NCBI GenBank assembly: GCA_963971575.1
Contig: OZ020611.1
Span: 148,826,419-148,890,418, forward strand
Direction: 5' to 3'
DNA length: 64,000 nucleotides
Source: Liopterus haemorrhoidalis
Lineage: Eukaryota; Arthropoda; Insecta; Coleoptera; Dytiscidae
Shown here: piece by piece, positions 1 to 10,072 of the stretch
How positions within the stretch are numbered: position 1 is the first letter of the stretch
Layout: each line of letters starts with the position of its first letter
Notes under the pieces: model-generated
The model's database searches: none
Told to the model about the DNA's origin: nothing
The model's input: only the letters and a program-made list of their open reading frames with translations
Program-made: the position numbers and the translations under genes

Positions 1-189
1 TTTTGTTTATCGATATGATCCTTATCTTTGAGTTTTGAGTAAGTTAACAGGTTTGTGATATTTGTAAGAAAATATTTTTGTGGGTATATTTTCTAATAAC
101 CTAATTTCCTAAAAAAGATAAATTAATATAGCAATTGGCTACAATTGATTTATTATTTCTTTCTTGTGTCATTATTACTTTATTAGGTG

Positions 190-566
190 ACGACAGAGTA
201 CTCATGGGCAGGCTGATACTCTTCCTGAGAGAATCGAACTTACTGTTTTATGTTTGAGGTCTAGCACCTTTTTTAATGTGTTTTATTATTAGACTGTGAT
301 ATTCGATGGTAATTGGCCCCTTTACAGCCTCTTACCATCACCCTGAGTCTGTTCAATTTTTCGAACAGACCTTTTATCCTATTTATTTGTGTTTGTTGGT
401 GCAAGATTTCTTTTATTGAGTAAGCGTATTTTTATTGATTTTATTTATTTATTTATTGTTTAATTCATTGATTTTAATATGTAGTGTTGTCATTTAGATG
501 GGCTGCGTTAGGCGCAAATAGCCTTTGTTGCTGTGCGCCAAAAATTTTAACTAACTAACTAACTCA
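190..566 (+). repeat. 3' tail of a LINE (non-LTR retrotransposon)
   Basis: Non-coding. The stretch around 370-420 (TTATTTGTGTTTG... then ATTTCTTTTATTGA) matches the DNA that follows a LINE RNase H fragment at 35330-35385, so it is read as the 3' untranslated part of the same LINE family. It ends in GCTGTGCGCCAAAAATTTTA followed by a short (CTAA)n run at 548-564, a typical simple-repeat tail. A related tail is at 36870-36925. The 5' limit is uncertain. Confidence 0.4.
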
Positions 567-1289
567 TTATTACTTTAAGACCCTTTTTACGCATAAGACC
601 CTTTGCAATATTCTTCATAACTAAATTATCATCTTTGAAGAATATTGTTCCTAGAAAAACAGAAGTAACCACTAATGCCTTTTTTACATGTTAACTTGTG
701 TCCTCTTCCATTAGCAACTATGAAATTGAGTTTATATAGGAAATTTTTTAATAATTTCCTGAAAAGAAATAGGTTTGTTTTGTAGATTTGATTTTGAGGC
801 GTTTTCCAAAGATAATTTGCATTAAACATATGTATTAAACTGCGATAATAATCGCGGTTTAATAGCATCAGGCATCTTAAAATATTCTCAAATCGGAAAC
901 TCAAATGTATTTTAAGTTTCCAGTTCAAGCTTCCAAATGATTCATGAAAGATACATGGCATTTTCTTATGTTAGACACTCAGTGCAGTGATTTTGATAAA
1001 TTATATTTAAAGCCAACGATTCAAAGGGGGCGGCTGTACACATAGGTTATATTTTAAAATGATATAATATTATACATATTTAATACCGGGAAATCTGGAT
1101 GGGGCCGGGCTAGTCCAATTTTCATAATTTAACATATGTATTTATTACAGTTGAACTAATATAGCATATATAGTGAAAAAAAAGTCATTATATTATTGCT
1201 TTTCTAATTTCAATGTTTAGAATTAATTTTCTTAAACTTATCACGTCACGGGCCAGTCCAGCTCTGGTCACAATTAGAAGATACTCATA
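567..1289. other. AT-rich DNA, no gene seen
   Basis: A minus-strand open stretch at 629-961 resembles no protein I know and lies in AT-rich sequence. Nothing else can be supported here. Confidence 0.5.
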
Positions 1290-1298
1290 TTAAAGCGG

Positions 1299-1365
1299 CG
1301 TCCACACTATGCCGCAGTTTGCCAGTTGGCAAGGCCAGTTGGCAAACTGCGGCATAGTGTGGACG
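1299..1365. repeat. 26-bp perfect inverted repeat at element end
   Basis: Bases 1299-1324 and 1340-1365 are exact reverse complements, 26 bp per arm, separated by 15 bp. The left terminal repeat of the Harbinger-type element can therefore fold on itself into a hairpin independently of the right end. The right end (1955-2015) holds similar but imperfect words. Confidence 0.9.
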
Positions 1366-1542
1366 TGACCGTTGGCACATGCCATCGTGCCAGCGGCATG
1401 CCAACGAGAATCGCTCGAGTGTCGGTCTCCTTCAAAGAAAGCCGATAAGAACGGTGAGTGTGGACGTGCCAGCTGGCATCACGCGGCTTTAGGCTTAAAT
1501 TCAGGTTGTGATTCAGACGCATATGAGCAACGTTGTTTATAG

Positions 1543-1764
1543 ATGGAGTGGACAAACGAAAAAGTGTTTAATTTGATCGATTTGTACCGGGATCGTCCTG
1601 TTTTGTGGGACTGTCGTTTAAAGGACTATAAAGACAGGAATAAGAGATGTGACGCTCTATTGGAAATTGCGGTTAGTTTTGGAGTACAAAAAGAAGAAAT
1701 TGATAGAAAAATTAAACACTTGGTGTGTCATTTTTCGCGCGAAATAAAAAAAGAGGGAAAGTAA
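1543..1764 (+). pseudogene. MADF DNA-binding domain fragment (transposon-borne)
   Basis: The 73-residue frame starts MEWTNEKVFNLIDLYRDRP and continues with VLWDCRLKDYKDRNKR and a helical stretch ending HFSREIKKEGK. The tryptophan in the VLWD motif, the YKDRNKR segment and the final basic HxxREIKK fit the first two thirds of a MADF domain, a Myb/SANT-like DNA-binding fold of about 85-90 residues. Two consecutive stop codons (TAATAA) follow, and the expected C-terminal part is not continuous. The start codon is the first in frame. It sits centrally in the Harbinger-type element and probably derives from that element's DNA-binding protein. It is unlikely to be a functional host gene. Confidence 0.65.
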
Positions 1765-2022
1765 TAAGTCCGGTGCGTGATCTACTTTGAAGACTTGGAC
1801 GTACCAAAACAGTCGTTTGCGCCGTTTGTGTATTTTTTCTTCACTGTCAAGTATGATAACAGCAGCTGAAGCAATTAGTACATCTTCCTCGGTGAACATT
1901 GTGCGACTAAACTAAATGCCAACACAGATGTGGACGTGTATACTTTACCAGTTGGCTTTGCCAGTTGGCATTGCCAGCTGGCCTTGCCAACTGGCAAATT
2001 GCGGCATAGTGGGGATGCGCCT

Positions 2023-2394
2023 TTATGTTGACATAAGATTTGTTTTATTGCGGACGGAATAGTAGTGTCGCGACAATATAAACTAAAATGAAATATTTTG
2101 TTATAATTTAATATAATTTAAAATAGTATTTGAAAAATATGGTCCGCAGACCAATGATACCTGTGATTTTTTATCACGTGATCATTGATTTCAGAAAAAG
2201 AGTAACTAATTTAGTCAATAACTGCATGTTTCAATTTTTGAACCGACTGTCCTCGAATACTTTATTTTAAAAATGTTTATTCAAATATATATATGTAAAA
2301 TAAGTTCTTACTCAAGAAACGAAAATTAAATAATATTGGAGGATGCATTGAGAGTCTCTACTTTTTTTTTTTTGAGTATTTATTTCAATAACCA
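2023..2394. other. AT-rich spacer, nothing recognised
   Basis: Between the Harbinger-type element and the mariner remnant. A poly(T) run is at 2362-2373. No coding or structured signal is supported. Confidence 0.5.
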
Positions 2395-3010
2395 AATGCG
2401 TTAATAAAATACATTAATCAGAGTATTTGCCCTCAGAAACTATGACGTTTTCCCATTTTCTGGCAGAAGTTAAATTCCGCGTCGAAGGAAAACTCTGTAT
2501 TTTGGCCAATCTATTCAGTAACCCAATTTTCGGCTTCTCCGTAGTTATAGAAATGTGTATTTTCCAAAGCGTGTTGCATCGATCGGAACAGATGGTAATC
2601 CCTTAAGGCCAGGTCCGGAATACACCGGGTGCTGGAGAATCTCCCATTCGAGCTCCATCAGTGTTTGTTTCACGGCTAAAGCAACATGGGGCCGAGAATT
2701 GTCATGAAGAAGAATCACTTTTCGGTGATTTGATATAATTGATGGTCGTTTTCGCATCAGATTACCATTCAAACGTTCCAATTGTTATCCATAACTTTCA
2801 GCGGTGAACACTCTCCATATCCCACCAAATAGAGAGCATTGCGTAGTGATCGTGGATGTTTCGGTTTGGTGTCGACGTTGATGGTTGACCAGGATCAACC
2901 TATAATTTCTTGCGTTTCGGGAGGTAGAAATAGATCCATTTATCATCGCCGGTCATGACGCGCCAGAATTAATTCTTCTTTTAATGCCTTTCAAGCAAAG
3001 AAAGCGAAAT
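2395..3010 (-). pseudogene. mariner transposase remnant
   Basis: Reading the minus strand from about 3010 downward gives GDDKWIYFYLPKRKKL, then VDPGQPSTSTP, then ERLNGNLMRKRP and ILLHDNSRPHVA. These are the catalytic core of a mariner-family transposase (Tc1/mariner superfamily, DDD triad): the first Asp in GDDKW and the second in HDNSRPH. After HPVYS the frame shifts by one, and the third motif appears as PDLALRDYHLFRSMQHALE in the neighbouring frame. A stop interrupts the segment between VFTAESYG and QLERLNG. The N-terminal helix-turn-helix region is not recognised. The element is dead, and terminal repeats were not located. Confidence 0.8.
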
Positions 3011-3659
3011 GTTACGATTATCAATTACATTTTCGGTCAATGCATGTTTTCCGTATTTAACTAATTAGTTAAATCCGGCGAATCTTACATTTTAACTAAA
3101 AGTTAACCATGAATTGAAAAACTGGCTGTAAAAGTTTTTAGGTCATGTTTAACACCATTTGCAAAACTCAGCAGGCATTCAATACTCTATCATCCTTTTT
3201 AAATAAGGCCATCCGCTCGATCAATAATCATCATGATAGTTCGCTATTTTTTATTTCCTGCGCACGAAATTATGTCGAAATGTATATTGTTTAAGGTTTT
3301 GTTAATCTTTAATTTAAACCTTGTTCAATAGAAAGATTAAAACAATTTTGCTCCCGGAAGTTGAACACGGAATGAATTTTTATAAATCAGATAACGGAAG
3401 TTTAATTAAATAATATAAAATATTTGAGCATAAATATATTTATAGAATCACGCAAGCATCCCGCATGTTTTAGTACTAACACATAAATTTTAACTGTTTC
3501 AATATGACATGAACCAAAACAAACAATGCCGTAATATGTTCTGCATTATAAACTTATGCACGTACTGTCATATACACCATTTTTTAATATGAAGTTCAAT
3601 AAAAAAACTGTTCGTCCGGTCGTGATGATTCGGAATGATTCGTCCGAAGAAACTCGAGA
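3011..3659. other. AT-rich DNA, no gene seen
   Basis: No coding or RNA signal is recognised between the mariner remnant and the tandem repeat. Confidence 0.5.
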
Positions 3660-4085
3660 CACTCTTATGTCCTTTGACCGATATGAACAATATTTTGCAG
3701 ATTTATTCTCTAAGAATCTACGAATATAATTACCTATAGAAATGTCTAGAGTTTTCTAGACAAAAACAAGTAAGTCTAGACACTCCTATATCTTTTGACC
3801 GATATGAACAATATTTTGCAGATTTATTCTCTAAGAATCTACGAATATAATTACCTATAGAAATGTCTAGAGTTTTCTAGACAAAAACAAGTAAGTCTAG
3901 ACACTCCTATATCTTTTGACCGATATGAACAATATTTTGCAGATTAATTCTCTAAGAATATAAAAATATAATTACATATAAAAATGTCTAGGATTTCGTA
4001 GGCATAAACGAGAAACTCTAGATACTCCTATATGCTTTGTCTGATATGAACAATATTTGGCAGATTTATCCCTATATAATACTGA
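3660..4085. repeat. 121-bp tandem repeat, about 3.5 copies
   Basis: The phrase CACTCCTATATCTTTTGACC and its variants begins at 3660, 3781, 3902 and 4023, an exact 121-bp period. Copies 1 and 2 are nearly identical across the whole unit; copy 3 and the partial copy 4 are more diverged. Each unit contains GATATGAACAATATTTTGCA and the palindromic GTCTAGAGTTTTCTAGAC. This looks like a small satellite array; no coding potential. Confidence 0.93.
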
Positions 4086-5388
4086 TCTTATTTTTTATTC
4101 AAACGATTATTTTAACTGATTTAAGATATTTATTACATTTAGGTAAAGTTGGTAAATTAATGTAAAAATAAATTAAACTTTTTAACTTGTTAAAAATTAT
4201 TATATTTTACCAAGAATTACCGGCCGAGTTTGGTCATTCATATCAGCGCCACTAGGTGATAACTTATTTGTGTAAATTTAAAATTGGTTCGAAATATTTA
4301 AAATATTTTGGTAAAAATTATAAATTGATACATTCAATAGTTTGCACCTTTGAAATTGTATGTCATATTGGTATTAAATCATGGTAGAAAATTTCACTTT
4401 CTTAAAATGTCATTCCATTTGACATATGTCATAAAGATAAATGATATCTTAATTATAATGATCATAACCAATAAATCTGAAGTAGGTTTTACAGCGTAAA
4501 GAATATTTTGAAATGACAAATTTACATTTAAAAGTCAGTACAACACTATAAAAGTAACCAAAATAACCAGATCTGGTTTGACCTTACAAAAGTGAACGCA
4601 ATATATTAAAGCGGGCAAACAATTAATTTTTACTGTGTAATAGTATCTCAGGATTTATTTGAAACTGATTTGAGATATAGTGTAAGTACGCTTTTTTCCG
4701 TGTGCATTTTTTTCCGTATTCGCTTTTTTCAATGTGCATTTTTTTCCGTGTACGTATTAATCCGTGTCCGTATTTATAAATTACATAAATAATTGGTAAA
4801 TTTATTTTAATAAATATATTTTAAATTTAACGTCTTAAATCATTTTAATCTTATAATTCGGAATAATACTTATTATTTGTCCAGTTTTTAATAAAGGGCG
4901 AAGAGTTGATTCATTTTGAATTGGATGAAGTAAGGCGTATGGCTAGAGAAATAAGTCAGGGGCGTCGAGCAAGTTCCACATTAAGGTACTTATATGTTTG
5001 CGAACACAGTTGGCAACGAGTGCACTAGTTTACAGATATAATTCAGTTATGGTACAGTGGTAATAATTATTAATGTGTGCAATGTTTAAATCTAGCGATA
5101 GTTTACATTATGACAATATTTTACAAATGAGTCATAAAATACATCAAGAACATTGTTAAACTGGTTATAAGTGAATTGATTAAAATGTTTTATCTTGGTT
5201 TGGCCAGGGCAAACGTTTTAGGGTTCCTTATAAATGCAGGATGGCAGTGGAGATTTACCGTCTCAAGAAGAACAGGGCTGTCAATGATATTGTTTAGTAT
5301 TTTATAAAGACATATCAGTAAATGGTTTTCTCGTCGAAATTTTAAAGATTGAATTTTAAATAATACCAGTAATTTGTCTTGAGGGAAG
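4086..5388. other. AT-rich DNA with a degenerate minisatellite
   Basis: No gene is supported. At 4690-4765 a loose repeat of TTTTTTCCGTGTGCATTTT-type words occurs. The segment 4340-4385 closely resembles 18039-18082, indicating an unnamed dispersed repeat. An open phrase near 4900-4985 has no recognisable homology. Confidence 0.5.
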
Positions 5389-6375
5389 CCCTAGTCGGGG
5401 TATTTTCCGAACTTTTTTAAATGAAGGTAATTTAAAAATTTACGTTGAACACGTTCTATTTTACAAATATCTTTTTTGAGAGACGGGTTCCAAAAAATGG
5501 ATGCGTACTCTAAGTGAGGTCGAACCAAAGAGAAGTACAATACTTTGATACATTCGATATATGTTAAGTCTTTTGTACTTTTCACAACAAAACCTTACAT
5601 GTAGTAGCATTTGATAACTACACTATCAATATTTTCGTTGAAAGTTAAATGATGATCAAAAATAACCCCTAGGTCCTTCACGATATGAGATCGCTCAATT
5701 TTAATACCAGAGATATTATAATTGAACTCGATTCGTTCTTTTTTCCTGGTAAAAGATATTATTATGCATTTGCTTATTGTCATGACACCATCTTACTATG
5801 GCAATAAGAACATCCTGTAGTTTGCAGCAATCATTTGTATCTTTGATTGTATTTATAATCTTCATGTCATCAGTAAATTACAATTTTGTGCACGATATTA
5901 GTCTAGTAAGATCGTTAATAAAAATTAGAGTTAAATTTGAGCTGTGAGACACTTCTGTTGAGGGACAGAATTATAAGATCGATGTCCCAAGTATTCAACA
6001 TATTGTACTCGATTACTGAGATATGAATCAAAAAAATTACACAAAGCAGGGGAAAACCCCGTTCGAAACTTGATCATAGGCTTTGGTAAAATCAGTGTGT
6101 AAGACATCAGTTTGATAACGGTTGTCCAAGTTATAAGAAATATATTGAGTCAATTGTAATAGATTGGAAGTGGTAGAGCGCTTGTGCATAAAACCATGCT
6201 GATTAGGACAGATTATGTTTCTGAACCAAGCTCATTTTACCGAAGACATTAGGAAAATTGTTATACTGCTTCATGTCATGTACCTGACAACCAAGGTTTT
6301 CAAATTCTAACTGAGTTGAACATTTATAGTCATTGATGTTGTAGTTTAATATATAAAAATCACCCACTACAACAA
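5389..6375 (-). pseudogene. decayed LINE: endonuclease tip and RT domain
   Basis: On the minus strand, in gene order: VVVGDFYILNYN at about 6375-6320 (endonuclease GDFN motif) followed by a truncated endonuclease end; HKRSTTSNLLQLTQYI and TDFTKAYDQV near 6185-6075 (reverse transcriptase motif A region); then SKCIIISFTRKKERIEFNY and KDLGVIFDHHLTFNENI at 5783-5595, and LVRPHLEYASIFWNPS with ERVQRKFLNYL at 5585-5391 (RT thumb and C-terminal motifs). The RT N-terminal part between endonuclease and motif A is missing and several stops and frameshifts occur. This is the jockey/CR1-like layout; the exact clade is not resolved. Related copies are at 23.6-24.5, 35.7-36.1 and 61.6-63.1 kb. Confidence 0.75.
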
Positions 6376-6952
6376 CACTTGCAGATTTGTGGGGACTCAT
6401 TATAATTACGTTAAAGTGAATAAGCCTGTTCAGATAATTCTATAAAATGATTCTCTTCGAAATAGTTTTTTGCAACAGTAACAAGATGTTGCCATTTCAA
6501 CTTCTGTACACAGTCCTTGCTGTTCTTTTTCTTCCGAATTTTCTCACAAGGCAATCGTCGAAAAGTGTCGAACCAGTAATTAAGCATGAATTGATACATT
6601 GTCGTGATACATCTATGATCAATTTTTCAGAAGTATAATGGGTATGATGGGAAGTATTGAAATTATGTTGAATTTGTCGAATTTTTTCTTTCGTTTTCTT
6701 TGTTATTTATTCTTCCGAATCGACTCAAATACTGTCAACTTAAAATTAATCTGTCTTATAATTATAACAATTGAATTCAATAAGTATTACATTTGTTTAA
6801 TATAGTAAGATATAAATTTGGAAAACCGATATCTTTCCAAAACCTCTTCTATTGCCATTCCTATTGATATATTCTATAAAAATGCTCTTACAAATGCGCA
6901 TTATATTATATTTGTTTGATTATTAATTTATTATATTAACTATTTGTTTCAG
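6376..6952. other. AT-rich DNA leading to a Wnt6 splice acceptor
   Basis: This must be intron of the Wnt gene whose exon begins at 6953. It ends with a pyrimidine-rich TATTTGTTTCAG acceptor at 6941-6952. Nothing else is identified. Confidence 0.6.
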
Positions 6953-7269
6953 ATACCCGTGAAACAGCCTTTGTAAATGCCATAATCGCAGCCGGAGTAA
7001 CGTACGCAGTGACACGAGCTTGCACGATGGGTGACCTGGTGGAGTGCTCGTGTGATAAGACGGCGAAAGGTGATCGCGTGCCAGGACCTCGCTCTCTCGA
7101 CCCCAAATTGGTCAGCCCGGTGGGTGATGGCGAGTGGGAATGGGGTGGATGCGGGGACAATGTAAACTTTGGTTTCAGGAAGTCCAGAGACTTCATGGAT
7201 GCAAGGTATAGGAGAAGAAGTGATATTAAGACGTTGGTGAAACTTCACAACAACGACGCTGGACGTCTG
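6953..7269 (+). CDS. Wnt6: Wnt6, penultimate coding exon (internal exon)
   Basis: Secreted Wnt ligand, acting extracellularly through Frizzled/LRP receptors. The exon follows an AG acceptor at 6951-6952, opens with the last two bases of a split codon, and ends in CTG before GTAAGT at 7270, a phase-0 donor. Translation runs TRETAFVNAIIAAGVTYAVT, then RACTMGDLVECSCD, a variable basic loop, then WEWGGCGDNVNFGFRKSRDF and KLHNNDAGRL. The R-E-T-A-F-V...A-I helix, the C-x-M-G-x-L-x-x-C-x-C segment, GGCGDNVxFG and NNxAGR are hallmarks of the alpha-helical Wnt N-terminal domain. Four conserved cysteines are present. RETAFV and the short loop after CSCD favour Wnt6 over Wnt1 or Wnt10. No stop or frameshift interrupts it. 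Earlier exons with the signal peptide must lie left of this window. Confidence 0.92.
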
Positions 7270-7565
7270 GTAAGTTATATAAAAAAGATAAATCAATAAA
7301 ATATATAATTAACAAAGTCATTGCACCCGAGTATATTACTGTCCGTGAGACATTATTGTAAATTGCTAAGTTACCTTAATAGAAGTTAAACATTTTTAAG
7401 GTATATGGTACATTTGATGAACAAGATATGAACTAAAGTAGCAATAAAAGAACAAATGCAAAAATAAGAAAATAAGCCAAAATTAAATAAATATCTTATT
7501 TGAACCCTTTAAGTTTTTTCAGTTCATCATTCGTTAATATATATATTTTTTATTTTCCCTAGGCC
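7270..7565 (+). other. Wnt6 last intron, 5' part
   Basis: Begins with the consensus donor GTAAGT. The whole intron runs 7270-10926 (3657 bp); its transposon content is listed separately. No feature is recognised in this first part. Confidence 0.7.
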
Positions 7566-8405
7566 TTGCGGGCTCTCATTTCTTTGTTCTTCCTCCAGTG
7601 CTCCTCTCCTTCTTCCAATCCTCGTTCCGGCTTCCCTCTCCGATCTCCTCCCTTCTTGCCTTCAGTTTTCTTGCCAATCTTTCTTCCTTGCATTACTCAC
7701 TCATCATTTTTTTGTTCTTCTTCCAGTGTCTTTCTCTTTCTTCCTATTCTCCTTCCGGCTTCCCTCTCCTATCTCCTTCCTTCTTGCCTCCAGTGCTCTC
7801 GCCCATCTTTCTCCCTTGCCTTCCTCATTCATCAGTTCCTTTATCCCTTCCTCCCAGACTGCCAACTCTCTGCATCCTTTCTTCCTTGCACATTCTCCAT
7901 AGCCTCTCTGACTTTGCACAGTATTTGTTGTTACTCTCTTCGTTGCCGCATCTCACCTCGCTTTCCTTCTTACTCTACCCCCTGATCTTCCTCTTTTCCC
8001 CTTCAGGTATCTCGGTATTCGTATCACTCTTATCTCTTTATATATTTTCACACTCAGCGATTTGTCCATTCCGTCTGTCCTTTCCTGTTCCTGTATCTCC
8101 TTATCCCTCCTTCTCAATTCTTTTACTATATTTGTTTCTCCATTTCTCTTTTTCTCTGATTTTCTTATGTTCATTCAACACCTCCAATAGTACTCATTTC
8201 TTGTCTCTTCCTATGCCGATAATTTACCCTTTTGTTCTACCTTCATTCTTTCTTCCCAGCATTCCTTTATTATTTTTCTATTCTCTTCCCTTCTGACTTT
8301 GTCCTCATATTTCACTGCCCTCGTTCCGGCACCCACTCTTAGCTTTTTCCTCTTCATTTCCTCGCTCACAATATATCCAGGGGTCGTTCTGTGAAACATC
8401 ATCTT
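7566..8405 (-). pseudogene. LINE ORF2 C-terminal fragment in Wnt6 intron
   Basis: The + strand is strikingly pyrimidine-rich (many TTCCTTCC and CTCTC runs), which looks like low complexity, but the minus strand reads as protein. In gene order: FHRTTPGYIVSEEMKRKKLR and AGTRAVKYEDKV near 8400-8290, ECWEERMKVEQKGK, NIRKSEKKRNG, KEIRVIRIPRYLKGK, then a CGNEES-type segment and EEGIKELMNEEGKGERWA. These phrases match the C-terminal region of a LINE common in insect genomes, ending in a basic stretch and a CxxC-type zinc motif (MC...C). Several stops and shifts break it. A second copy of the same region lies at 10073-10690 in the same intron and orientation. Antisense to Wnt6. Confidence 0.6.
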
Positions 8406-9174
8406 TTGTTAATATTATCCCAACAAAAAGCTCCTCAGGTTTGTTTTAGATTCTAGCTTTACTCTAATTGAACTAATATCGCAAAACCTGGTAGGAATGG
8501 CTAAACACCATACACTTCGTAAATGACTTTGATCAAACTTCTCTTTAAAGCTGTAGATTATAAAATGTGTTTCTAATTACTGATAACTTTAACCAATATT
8601 TCCTTAAAGTGATAGAACACGGTTTTATTACTATTCAAACTACACAGCATAAAATTCCGAACTCGTATGTATGGATAAGACCTAATCCTATAGCAAATAC
8701 GCGAGAGCAATACACTCATGCTAGAAACAATACCCGAATGACAAAGTGCGAGCTCCTATCAAAGTAAAATGGGTACTTCCCGAACAAGTAATGCGAAATT
8801 ATTGAATTTGTATGAAATTTCTGAAATAACCGAACGATATAGATTCGCATTTTAGAGCACATCTTCGACAATACCGTAATTCGAAATGACTGTGAGATCT
8901 GTATGTACCAAATGACATAATTACAATTCAATTTTCTACCGATCTAGTATTTTTTCTTGCCTAACATTTTGCCAGTTACAGTAAAAATGGTTTATATTTC
9001 AATCTAGTATTCTGATTTATTTTTAAGAAAACTTTAAATAAATCGAACAATGATTAACTAGAAAGCATATATCATATGGTGGGCTTACTGCGAGATTTAA
9101 CCAAGTCCAAATTTTAAGTTTTTGATATTTTTGACCAAGTCAATGCAAATTATCACATCTATAATCAGAAACAT
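8406..9174. other. Wnt6 intron, nothing recognised
   Basis: AT-rich intronic DNA without recognised coding, RNA or repeat signal. Confidence 0.5.
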
Positions 9175-9177
9175 TTA

Positions 9178-9428
9178 GTCCCGGTCTTTCCACCTTTAGA
9201 TAAACCTCTAGGTAACTATCTGACAGATAAGGTTATCTGGAACTTCATCTACTGAATAAATGTCAATTCCATTCAGTGAATTCAATACATCAATCCCATT
9301 ATCCAGTAGATAACTATCCGATAGATAAATTTTTATTGAAATACGGGATGACATTTATTCAGCACAGAAAGTGTCACTTAACCTTATCTGTCACCTAGAG
9401 GTTTACCTGAAGGTGGAAAGACTGGGCC
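9178..9428. mobile_element. PIF/Harbinger-like MITE in Wnt6 intron
   Basis: Left end GTCCCGGTCTTTCCACCTT and the complement of the right end, GGCCCAGTCTTTCCACCTT, form terminal inverted repeats. Similarity extends inward through AAACCTCTAGGT and CAGATAAGGTTA for about 50 bp. TTA flanks both sides (9175-9177 and 9429-9431), the Harbinger-type target duplication. The element is 251 bp with no coding capacity. A second inverted pair (GATAACTATC / GATAGATAA words) fills the centre. Confidence 0.8.
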
Positions 9429-9675
9429 TTAGACCTTTAAAAATATAATAGGTAGATCTTTAAATAATAATGTACCTACAGAATTAACAAATTTATATAA
9501 AAACTCATGCATGAGTTTTGAAAGTGATTAATACATATTTTGCTTTTCACTTCTGTTTTTAACGTTTGACCAAGTAGTTTAACATGTACCTATATTATTC
9601 GGTAGCAAAAAGTAACCAAGTACTATTTTAAGGTAAAAAAATAAAAACAACAACAAGAGTTATATATTCTTGTAT

Positions 9676-9715
9676 ATAGTAATTGCTTTATCGACACTGA
9701 TAAAGCAATTACTAT
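9676..9715. repeat. 17-bp perfect hairpin in Wnt6 intron
   Basis: Bases 9676-9692 (ATAGTAATTGCTTTATC) are exactly complementary to 9699-9715 with a 6-base loop GACACT. The stem is too short for a canonical animal microRNA precursor and no flanking pairing was found. It could be the core of a small transposon or an intronic structure. Confidence 0.85.
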
Positions 9716-10072
9716 TTAAGTTGTTACTTTGATATTATTTTCAAATTTTTGAGAAGTATCTGAACTTGTAATACCATTTTCTCAACTTTGTCTATAAGTG
9801 ACTTGGTCATTTTTCGCAGTAAGCTCAATATATAAACAAAATGATCAAAAGCTTCCATCAATTGGTAAAAGTTACAGATTTGAAAATCTAGTTCCGTTTA
9901 AACTAAAGAAACCATCTATATGTCTAATAATACGTGTCCGCTTACAATTCAATTCAATTTATTTTAATTAATACTATTACATTTGATTTACCTATTACAA
10001 TTTATTCTATATATATTTATTCCTTACATTATAATTTTAACTAAACTATAAATTTAATTTCTGCCTGTTGGC
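9716..10072. other. Wnt6 intron, nothing recognised
   Basis: AT-rich intronic DNA without recognised features. Confidence 0.5.

Larger units (their letters stand above)
1293..2022. mobile_element. PIF/Harbinger-type element with a MADF fragment
   Basis: Both ends carry related inverted sequence: GGCGTCCACACTATGCCGC on the left, and the complement of the right end reads GGCGCATCCCCACTATGCCGC with a few mismatches. Each end is directly flanked by TTA (1290-1292 and 2023-2025), the target duplication expected of PIF/Harbinger. Subterminal DNA is packed with short CCAGTTGGCA and TGCCAACTGG words. The interior holds a broken MADF-domain reading frame, and MADF or Myb-like proteins are the known second protein of Harbinger elements. 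No DDE transposase is visible, so the copy is non-autonomous. The 3-bp duplication and TIRs are seen; the family is inferred. Confidence 0.7.

Noticed and set aside
4900..4985. Open phrase LDEVRRMAREISQGRRASS
   Set aside because: Superficially like the Wnt REISRG motif, but lacks the surrounding Wnt residues and cysteines and a splice acceptor in frame.
6411..6638. Two overlapping 60-codon frames on opposite strands
   Set aside because: No homology; AT-rich intron next to the Wnt6 exon and upstream of the LINE endonuclease fragment.
7598..8296. Long + strand open frame (232 codons) in the Wnt6 intron
   Set aside because: Serine/leucine/phenylalanine-rich reading caused by a pyrimidine-rich strand; the minus strand gives recognisable LINE phrases instead.
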